From NCBI GenBank assembly GCA_015075445.1, contig JABTUJ010000020.1:1-64000 (forward strand): 64,000 nt of DNA, given 5' to 3'. The notes below the pieces were generated by a model that worked only from the letters and a program-made list of their open reading frames with translations, was not told where the DNA came from and did no database searches. Positions within the stretch are counted from its first letter, which is position 1. Each line of letters starts with the position of its first letter. The position numbers and the translations under genes were made by a program. Origin of the DNA: Verrucomicrobiales bacterium. GTDB lineage: Bacteria; Verrucomicrobiota; Verrucomicrobiia; Limisphaerales; J093. This document shows, one piece after another, positions 1 through 8,525 of the stretch.

Positions 1-20
1 CCTTCGCGCCCCGGCTGAGC

Positions 21-1862
21 TCAGGCGGCCGGAACCCGGCGATGGAGCGGCGCCATCTTGGCCTGTCGCAACTCGACACGTTGCCGGATCGCCGCCACCC
101 GCTCCTCCGCCGGCGTGGCAGGGTCGGAGATCCGGCGGGTCAGTCGGTCCAATTCAAGCGTGAGGGACTGGTCGCGGAGCCAGCGAATCGAGTCCATCAG
201 AATCTGCGCGGCGATCTCGGGTTCGACTTCGTGGGAGGCCGCCTCGGTGGCCAGTCGCGTGGCGACCTCATCATTCACCTCGGCCAGCAGCACCGGAAGC
301 GTGGGTGAGTCGCCCGCCGTAAAATGGGCGAACCGGCAGGCGAGCAGGTGTCGCACCGCCGCGTGCTCCACCCAGTCGAGATCGAGATGGGTGAGGGCCT
401 CTTCAATCAGGCTCTCGTGGCCGAGCAGGACGCGCAGTAGCCAGAATTCGTGCGTCCGTGGAGCCGGGGGGGCCGCGGTGGCTTCGGTGGCTTCGGTCTC
501 AACGTGTATCGGTTCCGGGCGTCGCGCCTTCTTGAACTCGGTGCGGACGGCCTCCACGCCGACCCCGATCCGTTGGGCGGTCTTGTTGGCGAAGGTGTCC
601 AGGAGGACGGCGTCGCCGGTCTTGAGGAGTTGTTCGCCCAACCCGCGGACGATGGCGGTGCGGCCGCGGTCCGAGGCGGGATCGTGCTCGCGGCAGAGCC
701 GTTGCAGGAGGTAATCGAAGAAGCCGGCGGCCTGGTTCAACAGGGCGCGGAAGGCCTCGCCGCCGTGGGCCTTGAGGAAGCTGTCCGGGTCGTGCGGCGC
801 GGGCAGGAGAGCGACGCGAATGGCCAGGCCGGAGGCGAGGAGGTCGTCGAGGGCGCGCAGGGCGGCGTTTTGGCCCGCGGTGTCGGCATCGAAACAGAGG
901 ATGACCTCGTTGACGTAACGCTTGAGGAGCCGGCAGTGGTCGGCGGTCAGCGCGGTGCCTTGCGGCGCGACCACGTTGGCGATGCCGCTGACGTGGCAGG
1001 CGATCAGGTCGAGCTGGCCTTCGCAGATGACGGCCTGACCGGTGTCGAGCAGGGCGCGCTTGGACTTGTCGAGGCCGTAGCAGACGCGGCCCTTGGTAAA
1101 GATGGGTGTCTCGGGCGAATTGACGTACTTGCCGCCGAACTTCTCGTGTTCCGGATTGAGGACACGGCCGCTGAAGGCGATGACGCGCCCTTGCTCGTCG
1201 CAGATGGGGAACATGAGCCGTCCGCGGAAGCGGTCATAGAGGCGGTCGGAGTGGTCCCCCTCGCCGGGCTTGCGAACGATCAGGCCGGCTCGTTCGAGAA
1301 CCGCGAGGTCGTGTCCCTTGGATCTGGCCCAGTTGACGGTGTCGTCCCAGGCGTCGGGGGCGTAGCCCAGGCGGAAGCGCTGGATGGCCTCGGCGGGAAC
1401 GCCCCGTCGGGCGAGGTAATCGCGGGCGATCTGGGCGGCGGGGTCGCTGGCCAGGAGGGTCTGCCAGCGCTGGCAGACATGCTCGTGGAGGTTGAGCAGG
1501 GTTTCCTTGAGGAACTGAGCCCGGGCCTGGCCAGGGCTGGACTCGGTTTCCAGTGGGATGCGGGCCCGCTCCGCGAGGCGGCGGACGGCCTCGATGAAGC
1601 TGATGTTCTCGTACGCCTTGACGAACTCGAACACGTCGCCGCCCTTGTGGCAGCCGAAGCAGTGAAAGATCTGGCGCTGGGGATTGACGTTGAAGCTGGG
1701 GGTCTTCTCCTTGTGGAACGGACAGAGGGCCAGAAAGTTGGCCCCGGCCCGCTTGGTGAGCGGGATGTAGCTTTGAATCACCTCGACGATGTCGCTCGCC
1801 GCGCGAATCAGGTCGAGGGTCTGGGGCGAAACCAGGGCGGCCATACCGGGCGAGTGATTCAA
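21..1862 (-). CDS. dnaG: DNA primase DnaG
   Basis: Synthesises RNA primers at the replication fork. The 613-residue product begins with a CHC2 zinc-binding domain (C47, H50, C68, C71, in the CPFHKEKTPSF...HCFGCHKGGD context). The primase core follows, with RGRLMFPI near residue 213, and then a TOPRIM domain with E281 in CEGQLDLI and the D325/D327 pair in CFDADTAG. The C-terminal 180 residues form the variable helicase-interaction region. Length is slightly above the E. coli protein (581). The longest frame starts at TTG (1862); an in-frame ATG at 1844 gives a 607-residue protein and is equally plausible, since neither has a clear Shine-Dalgarno. No rpoD or rpsU lies beside it within the window, so the classical macromolecular synthesis operon is not visible. 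Function is certain; only the start is open. Confidence 0.97.
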   Translation of the reverse strand: MNHSPGMAALVSPQTLDLIRAASDIVEVIQSYIPLTKRAGANFLALCPFHKEKTPSFNVNPQRQIFHCFGCHKGGDVFEFVKAYENISFIEAVRRLAERARIPLETESSPGQARAQFLKETLLNLHEHVCQRWQTLLASDPAAQIARDYLARRGVPAEAIQRFRLGYAPDAWDDTVNWARSKGHDLAVLERAGLIVRKPGEGDHSDRLYDRFRGRLMFPICDEQGRVIAFSGRVLNPEHEKFGGKYVNSPETPIFTKGRVCYGLDKSKRALLDTGQAVICEGQLDLIACHVSGIANVVAPQGTALTADHCRLLKRYVNEVILCFDADTAGQNAALRALDDLLASGLAIRVALLPAPHDPDSFLKAHGGEAFRALLNQAAGFFDYLLQRLCREHDPASDRGRTAIVRGLGEQLLKTGDAVLLDTFANKTAQRIGVGVEAVRTEFKKARRPEPIHVETEATEATAAPPAPRTHEFWLLRVLLGHESLIEEALTHLDLDWVEHAAVRHLLACRFAHFTAGDSPTLPVLLAEVNDEVATRLATEAASHEVEPEIAAQILMDSIRWLRDQSLTLELDRLTRRISDPATPAEERVAAIRQRVELRQAKMAPLHRRVPAA

Positions 1863-1879
1863 CGTCGCCGCAGGCGGAG

Positions 1880-1984
1880 GTGCAAGCCTGCTGGCGAGCG
1901 TTCGTCGGGCATTTCGCCGTTGACGGACTGGTGGAAGGCCAACCTAATTCCCGCCCATGTTTTTGCTGATACTCGGACGGGGTC
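1880..1984 (-). pseudogene. Possible C-terminal remnant of an IS3-type transposase
   Basis: This lies in the 336-nt gap between dnaG and the MFS gene. Read on the minus strand from 1984, a short open stretch begins MTPSEYQQKHG, which resembles the end of IS3/IS481-type integrases, where a T-P-x-E-Y/F motif follows the RPHSALG segment. Nothing upstream or downstream extends the match, and I see no terminal repeats. It is either a decayed fragment or chance similarity. Confidence 0.3.
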
Positions 1985-2060
1985 ATGCTGGGACGGCTGA
2001 TCGGTGGTTGGCGCCACGGCCGAGGCCGGTTGGCCGGGCGGGGCAAGAGGGCAAGCGGGA

Positions 2061-2109
2061 AGCTCAAAGCTCAAAGGCCAAAGCTCAAGGGAAGTTCCAG
2101 GATTCCAGG
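2061..2109. repeat. Dispersed repeat, copy 1 (heptamer run plus GGAAGTTCCAGG block)
   Basis: A run of AGCTCAAA-type heptamers is followed by CTCAAGGGAAGTTCCAGGAT. The same composite occurs inverted at 18917-18966 and direct at 61500-61555. It sits in the gap before the MFS gene; the rest of that gap holds nothing else recognisable. Confidence 0.75.
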
Positions 2110-2198
2110 CTGGAAATCCGGTCCTGCCATGGTCGGTCGGCTGGGCGGTTAGCCGAGGATAGACCCGCATCGCCCGGGGCAAGGAAAGCGAATCGCCC

Positions 2199-3776
2199 GT
2201 GAGAAAGCCGTCGTTGCTGGTGGTCTTCCTGACGGTCTTCATCGACCTGGTCGGGTTTGGCATCGTGCTGCCGCTGCTGCCGCGGTACAGCGAGCGCTTT
2301 GGGGCGGAGGGGTGGAAGATTGGGGCGATCATCGCGTCGTTCTCCGTGATGCAGCTTTTTCTGGCGCCGTGGTGGGGGCGGCTGTCGGATCGAATTGGGC
2401 GGCGGCCGGTGCTGCTGATCAGCAACGGCGGGTCGGCCGTGGCGTACGGGATGTTCGCGGTGGCGGCGGCGCCGGTGTGGTCGGCGGGGGTGGCGTTGAC
2501 GTGGCTGCTGGCGTCCCGGGTTTTCGCCGGGGCCTGCGGGGCGAACATTGCGGTGGCGGCGGCCTACATCGCGGACATCACGCCGCCGGAGAAGCGGTCG
2601 AAGGGCATGGGGCTGATCGGTGTGGCCTTTGGGCTGGGTTTTATTCTCGGACCTGCCCTGGGGGCGTTCAGCGCGCACGCGTTTGGTTTGGCGGGGCCGG
2701 GTTGGGTGGCGGCCGGGTTGTGTGCTGCGAACTTCGTGTTGGCCTGGGCGATCCTGGTGGAGAGCCGTCGTCCGGGCGGGACAGTCGCGGAGGCCCGGCC
2801 GCGGATGCGACAGATCTCCCACACGCTGCGGCTGCCGAGGGTGGGGCTGCTCGTGAGCCTGTACTTTCTCTCGACGTTCTGCTTCGCCGTGTTCGAGACG
2901 ACGCTGCCGCTGCTGCTGGGGTCGCCGGGGTTTCATCCGGACGACTTTGTGGACCCGCGGGGGCTGGCCCGGAAGCTCGCTTCGTCCACGGGATCCGATG
3001 ATGCGGGGGAGGCTGCTGCCGGCAGGGTCGTGGCGCGCTTGACGCCGGATTTCCGGGAGCGGTTGGAGGCCGCGCCCACGATCCGGACGACGGCGTTGCG
3101 CGGTGAGTTCTTCCGCGAGTTCAACCGGTTGCTGGATGTTCCCGACCTCTTCCCTGGCGAGGGTGGCCAGGCGAACGCAGGGGAGGCGGTCGGCGAGACC
3201 AAGTTGGGAGGCTCCCCGGTGCAGGGCGCGCAGGAACGGGGGGGGGACACCCTGCGGCGGTGGAACCGGGTGCGGTTGGAGGAGGCCTTCCCGGGCGAGA
3301 TCAAGCGGCGGGGTTTTCACTTTGACGAACGCAGTCTGGGGTATGTCTTTGCGTATTGCGGTTTGATTTCGGCGTTCATTCAGGGCGGTGTGATTGGTCG
3401 GTTGGTGAAGCGGTTTGGCGAGCCCAGGCTGATCGTGGGGAGCCTGGTGATTTTCGGGGGCGGCATGGCGCTGCTGCCGTATGCGGCGGGACTGGGCGCG
3501 TTGCTGATCGTGTTAGCGGTGGTCTCGGTGGGTTCGGCGTTGAACCGGGCGCCGACGCTGGGGCTGGTGTCGATCTTCTCACCGTCGGACGAGCAGGGGG
3601 CGAGTTTGGGGGTGACGCAGAGTGCGGGGACGCTGGCGCGGATTGTGGGGCCGGTGCTGGCGACGACGCTGTACGCGGCGACGCCGCATTCGCCGTATTT
3701 TCTGGCGGCGGGAGCGGCGTTGGTGGCGGCGGGGATGGCGTGGCGCGGTCTGCCGCGCGGCGGGGTCAGTCAATAG
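2199..3776 (+). CDS. MFS transporter (TetA/drug-efflux type) with a large loop insertion
   Basis: Inner-membrane proton-driven exporter of unknown substrate, 525 residues. The N-terminal half is a canonical DHA1/TetA-like MFS: TM1 ends D16LVGFGIVLPLLP, and the TM2-TM3 loop has the signature GRLSDRIGRRP (60-70). The last TM helices (from about 379, GYVFAYCGL) also fit the family. Between TM7 (about 215-240) and TM8 there is an extra segment of about 130 residues (243-373), hydrophilic and rich in Gly/Glu/Arg, where relatives have a loop of some 15 residues. The start codon is GTG; a GGAAAG lies 8 nt upstream. The last four codons and the stop (GGG GTC AGT CAA TAG) come from the left arm of a palindromic repeat, so the native C-terminus may have been replaced by insertion of that element. 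Confidence 0.88.
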   Translation: MRKPSLLVVFLTVFIDLVGFGIVLPLLPRYSERFGAEGWKIGAIIASFSVMQLFLAPWWGRLSDRIGRRPVLLISNGGSAVAYGMFAVAAAPVWSAGVALTWLLASRVFAGACGANIAVAAAYIADITPPEKRSKGMGLIGVAFGLGFILGPALGAFSAHAFGLAGPGWVAAGLCAANFVLAWAILVESRRPGGTVAEARPRMRQISHTLRLPRVGLLVSLYFLSTFCFAVFETTLPLLLGSPGFHPDDFVDPRGLARKLASSTGSDDAGEAAAGRVVARLTPDFRERLEAAPTIRTTALRGEFFREFNRLLDVPDLFPGEGGQANAGEAVGETKLGGSPVQGAQERGGDTLRRWNRVRLEEAFPGEIKRRGFHFDERSLGYVFAYCGLISAFIQGGVIGRLVKRFGEPRLIVGSLVIFGGGMALLPYAAGLGALLIVLAVVSVGSALNRAPTLGLVSIFSPSDEQGASLGVTQSAGTLARIVGPVLATTLYAATPHSPYFLAAGAALVAAGMAWRGLPRGGVSQ

Positions 3777-3835
3777 TATTGTCAACTCCGTGGCGAGGGG
3801 GCTGCCAAAATCCGACAATACTATTGACTGACCCC
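3762..3835. repeat. GGGGTCAGT palindrome, copy 1
   Basis: A perfect 22-bp inverted repeat (3762-3783 and 3814-3835; it begins GGGGTCAGTCAATAG) encloses a 30-nt loop. The left arm supplies the stop codon of the MFS gene. A second member with different inner arm sequence but the same outer GGGGTCAGT and a loop that also begins AACTC lies at 33249-33325. Outer-end conservation with compensating arms fits a REP-like element mobilised by a RAYT-type transposase; no such gene is in the window. Confidence 0.85.
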
Positions 3836-3881
3836 TGAGGCTTGTCATCGCGGGATGATCAGGCACAATCCTGGGCAACAC

Positions 3882-4691
3882 ATGACGAGTCTATTCGATC
3901 TCAGCGACGAGGTGGCCGTGGTGATCGGCGCCGGGGGCGTGTTGGGGGGTGCCATTGCGGACGGGTTGGCGGCGGCCGGGGCCCGGGTGGCGGTGGTGGA
4001 CCTGTTCGCCGAAGCGGGGGAGGGCCGGGCCCGGGCGATCACCGAGCAGGGGGGGAGGGCGGCGTTTTTCCAGGCCAGTGCGACCGAGGCGGGATCGTTG
4101 CGGGCGGCGCGGCTGGCGATCGAGACGGCACTGGGACCGACGACGGTGCTGGTCAACTGCGCCGGGGGCAACGATCCGCGGGTCACCGTGTCGGAGGAGC
4201 GCGGATTTGAGGACATCCCGCTGGAGGCCTGGATGGCCAATTACCAGTTGAACCTGGTCGGCGGGGCGCTGCTGCCATGCCAGGAGTTCGGGCCGGGGAT
4301 GGTCGCGCGAGGGCAGGGGAGCATCATCAACATCGCCAGCGTGTCGGCGCATCTGCCGCTGTCGCGGGTGGTCAGTTACTCGGCGGCGAAGGCGGCCGTG
4401 CTGAATCTGTCCCGGTTTCTGGCGCGGGAATGGGCGACGCGTGGGGTGCGCGTGAACACGATCACGCCCGGGTTTTTCCCTGCCGGGCAGAACCGCAAGC
4501 TGCTGTTCCAGGAGGACGGGACGCCCACCGAGCGGACGCGGCAGATCTGGGGGCACACGCCGATGGGGCGGTTTGGCGAGGCCCATGAGCTGGTGGGGGC
4601 GGCGGTCTTCCTGGCCAGCCGGCGGGCCAGCAGTTTCGTGACGGGAGCGGACCTGCGCGTTGATGGCGGTTTTCTGGCGCAAACGATCTGA
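3882..4691 (+). CDS. SDR-family NAD(P)-dependent oxidoreductase
   Basis: A classical short-chain dehydrogenase, 269 residues from this ATG. It shows the cofactor-binding GAGGVLGG turn near the N-terminus, the NCAGG segment (the NNAG equivalent), and a catalytic Ser in INIASVSA followed by Y-S-A-A-K. The end, FVTGADLRVDGGFLAQ, is typical of the family. The overall pattern, including VNTITPGFFPAGQNRKLLF, resembles the sugar-acid group (fructuronate/mannonate reductase-like), but the substrate cannot be fixed from sequence. A frame extension to ATG 3855 exists; MTSLFDLSDEVAVV matches family N-termini better. The next gene, a LarA-like racemase, begins 8 nt after the stop, so the two are probably co-transcribed and act in hydroxy-acid or sugar-acid catabolism. 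Confidence 0.9.
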   Translation: MTSLFDLSDEVAVVIGAGGVLGGAIADGLAAAGARVAVVDLFAEAGEGRARAITEQGGRAAFFQASATEAGSLRAARLAIETALGPTTVLVNCAGGNDPRVTVSEERGFEDIPLEAWMANYQLNLVGGALLPCQEFGPGMVARGQGSIINIASVSAHLPLSRVVSYSAAKAAVLNLSRFLAREWATRGVRVNTITPGFFPAGQNRKLLFQEDGTPTERTRQIWGHTPMGRFGEAHELVGAAVFLASRRASSFVTGADLRVDGGFLAQTI

Positions 4692-4699
4692 GGCTTGCC

Positions 4700-5977
4700 A
4701 TGGAAACTCACAAGCTTGTCGCGTCCGCCCACACGCCGCTGGCTGCTCCGGCGGTGGCAGAGCTGGTGGCGCGGGCCTGTCCCGAAGCCGAGTTTCGCGG
4801 TCAGCGGGTGTTGCTGATCATTCCGGACCATACCCGGACGGCGCCGGTGGGGCTGATGTTCAAGGCGCTGCACGCGCAACTGGGCGAGGTGACGCACGCG
4901 CTGGACGTGTTGGTGGCGCTGGGGACACATCCGCCGATGAGCGAGGCAGCGATTTGCCAGCGGCTGGAGATCTCGGAGGCCGAGCGCCGGGGGAGGTACG
5001 GCGGGGTCCGATTCTTCAACCACGCGTGGGACAACCCGGCGGCGTTGCGACAGGTCGGGACGATCACGGTGGAGGAGATCCGGGAGCTGACGGAGGGCCG
5101 GTTTGCGATGGCGGTGCCGGTCGAAGTGAACCGGCTGCTGTTCGAGTACGATCAGATCCTGATTGTGGGGCCGGTGTTTCCGCATGAAGTGGTCGGGTTC
5201 TCGGGCGGCAACAAGTATCTGTTCCCCGGGGTGGCGGGGCCGCAGATCCTGAACTTTTTTCACTGGCTGGGCGCGGTGATCACGACGCCGAAGATCATCG
5301 GCCACAAGGCGACGGCGGTACGGAAGGTGGTGGATCGGGCCGGGGCGCTGGTGCCGGTGCCGAAGCGTTGTTTCGCGCTGGTGGTGGAGCCGAAGGGGGG
5401 GCTGGTGGGTGTGTTTGCCGGGACCCCGGAAGCCGCCTGGGACGCCGCGAGCGAGCTTTCGCGGCAACATCACATGGTCTTCAAGGAGCGGCCGTACCAG
5501 ACGATCCTGGCCTGCGCGCCGCCGATGTACGACGAGGTTTGGACGGCGGGCAAGTGCATGTACAAGCTCGAGCCGGTGTTGGCGGACGGCGGGGAGCTCA
5601 TCATTTACGCGCCGCACCTCCGCGAATTCAGCGTCACTCACGGGCGAGTGATTGCCGAGGTGGGCTACCACTGTCGCGACTACTTCCTGGCGCAATGGGA
5701 GCGGTTCAAGGCCAAACCCTGGGGGGTGCTCGCGCACTCGACCCATGTGCACGGGCTGGGCACCTATGAGGGAGGAATCGAGAAGCCCCGTGCGCGGGTG
5801 ACGCTGGCCACACAGATTCCCGAGGCGCAATGCCGGGCGGTGAACCTGGGCTATCGCGATCCGGCCACCCTGCGCCCGGAGGACTTCGCGGGGCGCGAAC
5901 CCGAAGGAGTACTGCTGGTGCCGAAGGCGGGGGAGACGCTGTATCGGCTGAAGAACCCGCCTGCGTGGGCGGCCTGA
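4700..5977 (+). CDS. LarA-family nickel-pincer racemase/epimerase homologue
   Basis: 425 residues with the LarA (DUF2088) fold. LarA uses a nickel-pincer nucleotide cofactor tethered to a lysine to racemise or epimerise 2-hydroxy acids. Key positions are kept: DHTRTAP (43-49), GTH with H77, H162 in FPHEVVGFSGG, K172 in NKYLFPG and H188 in FFHWL. The spacing H162-K172-H188 equals that of H174-K184-H200 in the founding lactate racemase, so a functional cofactor site is likely. No larB, larC or larE genes for cofactor synthesis are in the window. The 8-nt spacing from the SDR gene suggests an operon in which one enzyme inverts and the other oxidises a hydroxy acid; that pairing is inference. Confidence 0.87.
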   Translation: METHKLVASAHTPLAAPAVAELVARACPEAEFRGQRVLLIIPDHTRTAPVGLMFKALHAQLGEVTHALDVLVALGTHPPMSEAAICQRLEISEAERRGRYGGVRFFNHAWDNPAALRQVGTITVEEIRELTEGRFAMAVPVEVNRLLFEYDQILIVGPVFPHEVVGFSGGNKYLFPGVAGPQILNFFHWLGAVITTPKIIGHKATAVRKVVDRAGALVPVPKRCFALVVEPKGGLVGVFAGTPEAAWDAASELSRQHHMVFKERPYQTILACAPPMYDEVWTAGKCMYKLEPVLADGGELIIYAPHLREFSVTHGRVIAEVGYHCRDYFLAQWERFKAKPWGVLAHSTHVHGLGTYEGGIEKPRARVTLATQIPEAQCRAVNLGYRDPATLRPEDFAGREPEGVLLVPKAGETLYRLKNPPAWAA

Positions 5978-6033
5978 AGCGGAGGGTGCAGGCTGGAAGC
6001 CCGCACCACCGGTTCCTGGAGGGACTCCCTCAG

Positions 6034-6215
6034 CCCAATTCCCGATGTTCGTAATCGGCGGAGAAACCCCCTTCCCCTGAATCCTCCGCAGATTTCGAAC
6101 ATCGGGAATTGGGAGGAGGGAATCTGCGGCTTTCCCCGTAATCCCCTATGTTCGTAATCGGTGGAGGGACTCTCCGTCTTGGATTCTCCGCCGATTACGA
6201 ACATCGGGAATTGGG
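6034..6215. repeat. Four alternating copies of a 29-bp repeat (two nested hairpins)
   Basis: A 29-bp unit (CCCAATTCCCGATGTTCGTA at its start, then ATCGGCGGA) occurs at 6034-6062 (+), 6085-6113 (-), about 6140-6165 (+, partial) and 6187-6215 (-). The first and last copies are perfect reverse complements. The region 5978-6374 otherwise holds only a CAGGCTGGAAGCCCGCACCA motif at 5988, also found at 63135. Alternation excludes a CRISPR array and fits a REP/BIME-type cluster. Confidence 0.85.
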
Positions 6216-6374
6216 GAAGGGACGTGGGTCTCTTGGGTCTGTTCGGGGGCCATGAAACCTCCCCGCCGGGTCGGGGGACCCGGCCTACAGGTTGTAGGCC
6301 CGGTGCGCTCAACGGGCGGTTCATGGAAACAGCGGTGGCTTGCACGGGGGTGGGCGGACCCGGATGATGCGGCC

Positions 6375-8525
6375 ATGAAGACTGGACTGGCACTGTGCCG
6401 CGGGGTGTTGGGCTTGTTGTTGGTTGCCGGCCCGCCGGCCGTGGCGGCGGTCCCTGTGGCGCCGCAGACGTTTCGACAAGAAGTGGCTGTTCGTCTGGCG
6501 TCGCCAGACGGCCTGGCGCCGGGGGGATTCACGCGGGTGGTGTGCGATGAAGACGGGAGGGTCCGTGCCACCGATGGGCAGGCTTGGTACGAGGTGCGGG
6601 CGGGTCGGATCGAGCGGTTGTCCACGCAAACGGCCGTGGGCATGGACTTGGCGGCAGAGGGCCCGGCGGGACGGCAGGTGCTTCAGAACGCGCGTGGTGC
6701 GGAGGGTCTGGTATTGGCGGCGACGAGCGACGGGTTGTGGGCGCGACGCGGCGGTTCTGGCGGATGGGAACGGGTGTTGGTGCGCGACGAGCAAGGCCGG
6801 GACTGGGCAGCGGGGGCGGTGTTGGGCGTAGCGTTGGACGAGGTGGGAAACTGGTGGGTGGCCATGTCGTCAGGCGTGGCGTGTCGACGGGAAGATGCGT
6901 GGAGGTTCTACACGGGCCGGGAGGGCTTACCGTATGCGGATTTCACGGGGGTGGCGACGGGGCAGGGGGGTGAGGTGTGGTTCGGGACGCGGCGGGGGGC
7001 GGTGCGTTTTGACGGGCGGGACTGGGCGTATCGCGAAGGGCCGCGGTGGTTGCCGGGGAATGACGTGCGGGGGGTGGCCGTGGATCGTGAAGGGAGAGCG
7101 TGGTTTGCCACGGACGGAGGTTTGGGGGCGATCGAGCGCCGGCCGATGACGCTGGCGGAGAAGGCGGCATTCTACGAGGACGAGATCGAGCGGTACATCA
7201 AGCGGACGCCGTTCGGGTATACGTCGGAGGTGGGACTTGGGGCACCGGGCGACCGCAGTCAGATCCACTATTCGGACAGTGACAATGACGGGCTCTGGAC
7301 CGCGATGTATGGGGCCGGGGAGTGCTTTGCGTTCGGGGCGACGGGGCGACCGGAGTTTCGGCGGCGGGCGGAACAGGCCTTCGAGGCGCTGCGATTTCTG
7401 CAGCAGGTGACGCAGGGGGGTCCGCACAGTCCGCCCCGGGGTTACGTGGCGCGGACGATCCGACCGGTGGAGTGGCCTGATCCGAATGTGGGGCGACTGG
7501 AAGCGGATCGGCGGCAGCAGGAGTCGGATCGGCGCTGGAAGGCGTACGAGCCGCGGTGGCCCCGCAGCGCGGACGGTCGCTGGTATTGGAAGAGCGACAC
7601 GAGTTCGGACGAGTTGGATGGCCACTACTTTTTCCACGCCGCCTACTTCGATCTGGTGGCGGGCACGGCGGAGGAACGTGAACGTGTGCGGGCAGTGGTG
7701 CGGGAGTTGACGGACCACTTGCTGGCCCATGATTACGGCCTCATGGATCACGATGGCCGGCCGACGCGCTGGGCGGTCTTCGGGCCCCAGGCACTGAACG
7801 ACGATCCCGATTGGTGGGTCGAACGCGGGCTCAACTCTTTGAGCATCCTCTCGTACCTCGCCGTGGCGGAGCATGTGACCGGCGACCCGAAGTACGGCGA
7901 GGCGGCGCGCGGTCTGATCACGGGGCACGGGTACGGGGCCAATGTGATGAATCCGAAGGTGCAGATGGGGGTGGGGTCCGGGAACCAGTCCGACGACGAG
8001 ATGGCCTTCATGTGCTTCTACAACCTGCTGCGGTACACGAAGGATCCGGTCTGGCGCGAGCGCTGGCGGTTTGCGTTCTACGCGTACTGGGCTCTGGAGC
8101 AGCCCGAGATGAATCCGTTCTTCAACTTCGCGTTTGCGGCGCACGGGCTGGGTCAGACCTATCAGAACCCGTTCGGGAGCCTCGCGCTGGATCCGTGGGC
8201 GGGCTGGCATGAGGAAGCGCTGGCGACCTTGCGCGGGTTCCCGCTGGACCGGGTGAACTGGCCGCATCGGAACAGTCACCGGCTCGACCTGGTGCCGCTG
8301 CGTCCGCAGCAGGCGGCGGATCTGGCTTCGGGCGAGCGGACGCGCCGCGCGGGGCGGGTGACGGGGCGGGTGTTACCGGTGGAGGAACGGCATTTCGGGC
8401 ATTGGAACACGGATCCGTGGCGGCTGGACTACGGCGGGGACGGCCGGGAGCTGGCCAGTGGCACGGTGTTCTTGTTGCCTTACTACCTGGGGTTGTACCA
8501 CGGGTTCATTGCGAAGCCGGAGTAA
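6375..8525 (+). CDS. Secreted two-part protein: N-terminal propeller-type repeats and C-terminal helical-barrel domain
   Basis: 716 residues with a Sec signal peptide (LALCRGVLGLLLVAGPPAVAA). Residues of about 30-260 contain repeated blocks such as GLPYADFTGVATGQGGEVWF and DVRGVAVDREGRAWFAT, which match the two-component-regulator propeller repeat and predict a beta-propeller. The rest (TSDELDGHYFFHAAYFDLV..., DDEMAFMCFYNLLRYTKDP...) is helix-rich with regularly spaced aromatic residues, like an alpha/alpha toroid as found in many polysaccharide lyases and glycosidases. No catalytic residues can be named. An in-frame extension upstream to 6252 lacks a signal peptide and crosses repeat DNA, so ATG 6375 is chosen; a GATGAT hexamer ends 6 nt before it. 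Likely a periplasmic or exported glycan-active protein. Confidence 0.75.
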   Translation: MKTGLALCRGVLGLLLVAGPPAVAAVPVAPQTFRQEVAVRLASPDGLAPGGFTRVVCDEDGRVRATDGQAWYEVRAGRIERLSTQTAVGMDLAAEGPAGRQVLQNARGAEGLVLAATSDGLWARRGGSGGWERVLVRDEQGRDWAAGAVLGVALDEVGNWWVAMSSGVACRREDAWRFYTGREGLPYADFTGVATGQGGEVWFGTRRGAVRFDGRDWAYREGPRWLPGNDVRGVAVDREGRAWFATDGGLGAIERRPMTLAEKAAFYEDEIERYIKRTPFGYTSEVGLGAPGDRSQIHYSDSDNDGLWTAMYGAGECFAFGATGRPEFRRRAEQAFEALRFLQQVTQGGPHSPPRGYVARTIRPVEWPDPNVGRLEADRRQQESDRRWKAYEPRWPRSADGRWYWKSDTSSDELDGHYFFHAAYFDLVAGTAEERERVRAVVRELTDHLLAHDYGLMDHDGRPTRWAVFGPQALNDDPDWWVERGLNSLSILSYLAVAEHVTGDPKYGEAARGLITGHGYGANVMNPKVQMGVGSGNQSDDEMAFMCFYNLLRYTKDPVWRERWRFAFYAYWALEQPEMNPFFNFAFAAHGLGQTYQNPFGSLALDPWAGWHEEALATLRGFPLDRVNWPHRNSHRLDLVPLRPQQAADLASGERTRRAGRVTGRVLPVEERHFGHWNTDPWRLDYGGDGRELASGTVFLLPYYLGLYHGFIAKPE

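Noticed and set aside
450..2000. Long open frame (516 codons) opposite dnaG
   Set aside because: Antisense shadow of a clear DnaG protein; the translation is Gly/Ala/Val-rich without any known motif.
6034..6215. CRISPR array
   Set aside because: The units alternate in orientation and spacers are short and irregular; no cas genes are near.
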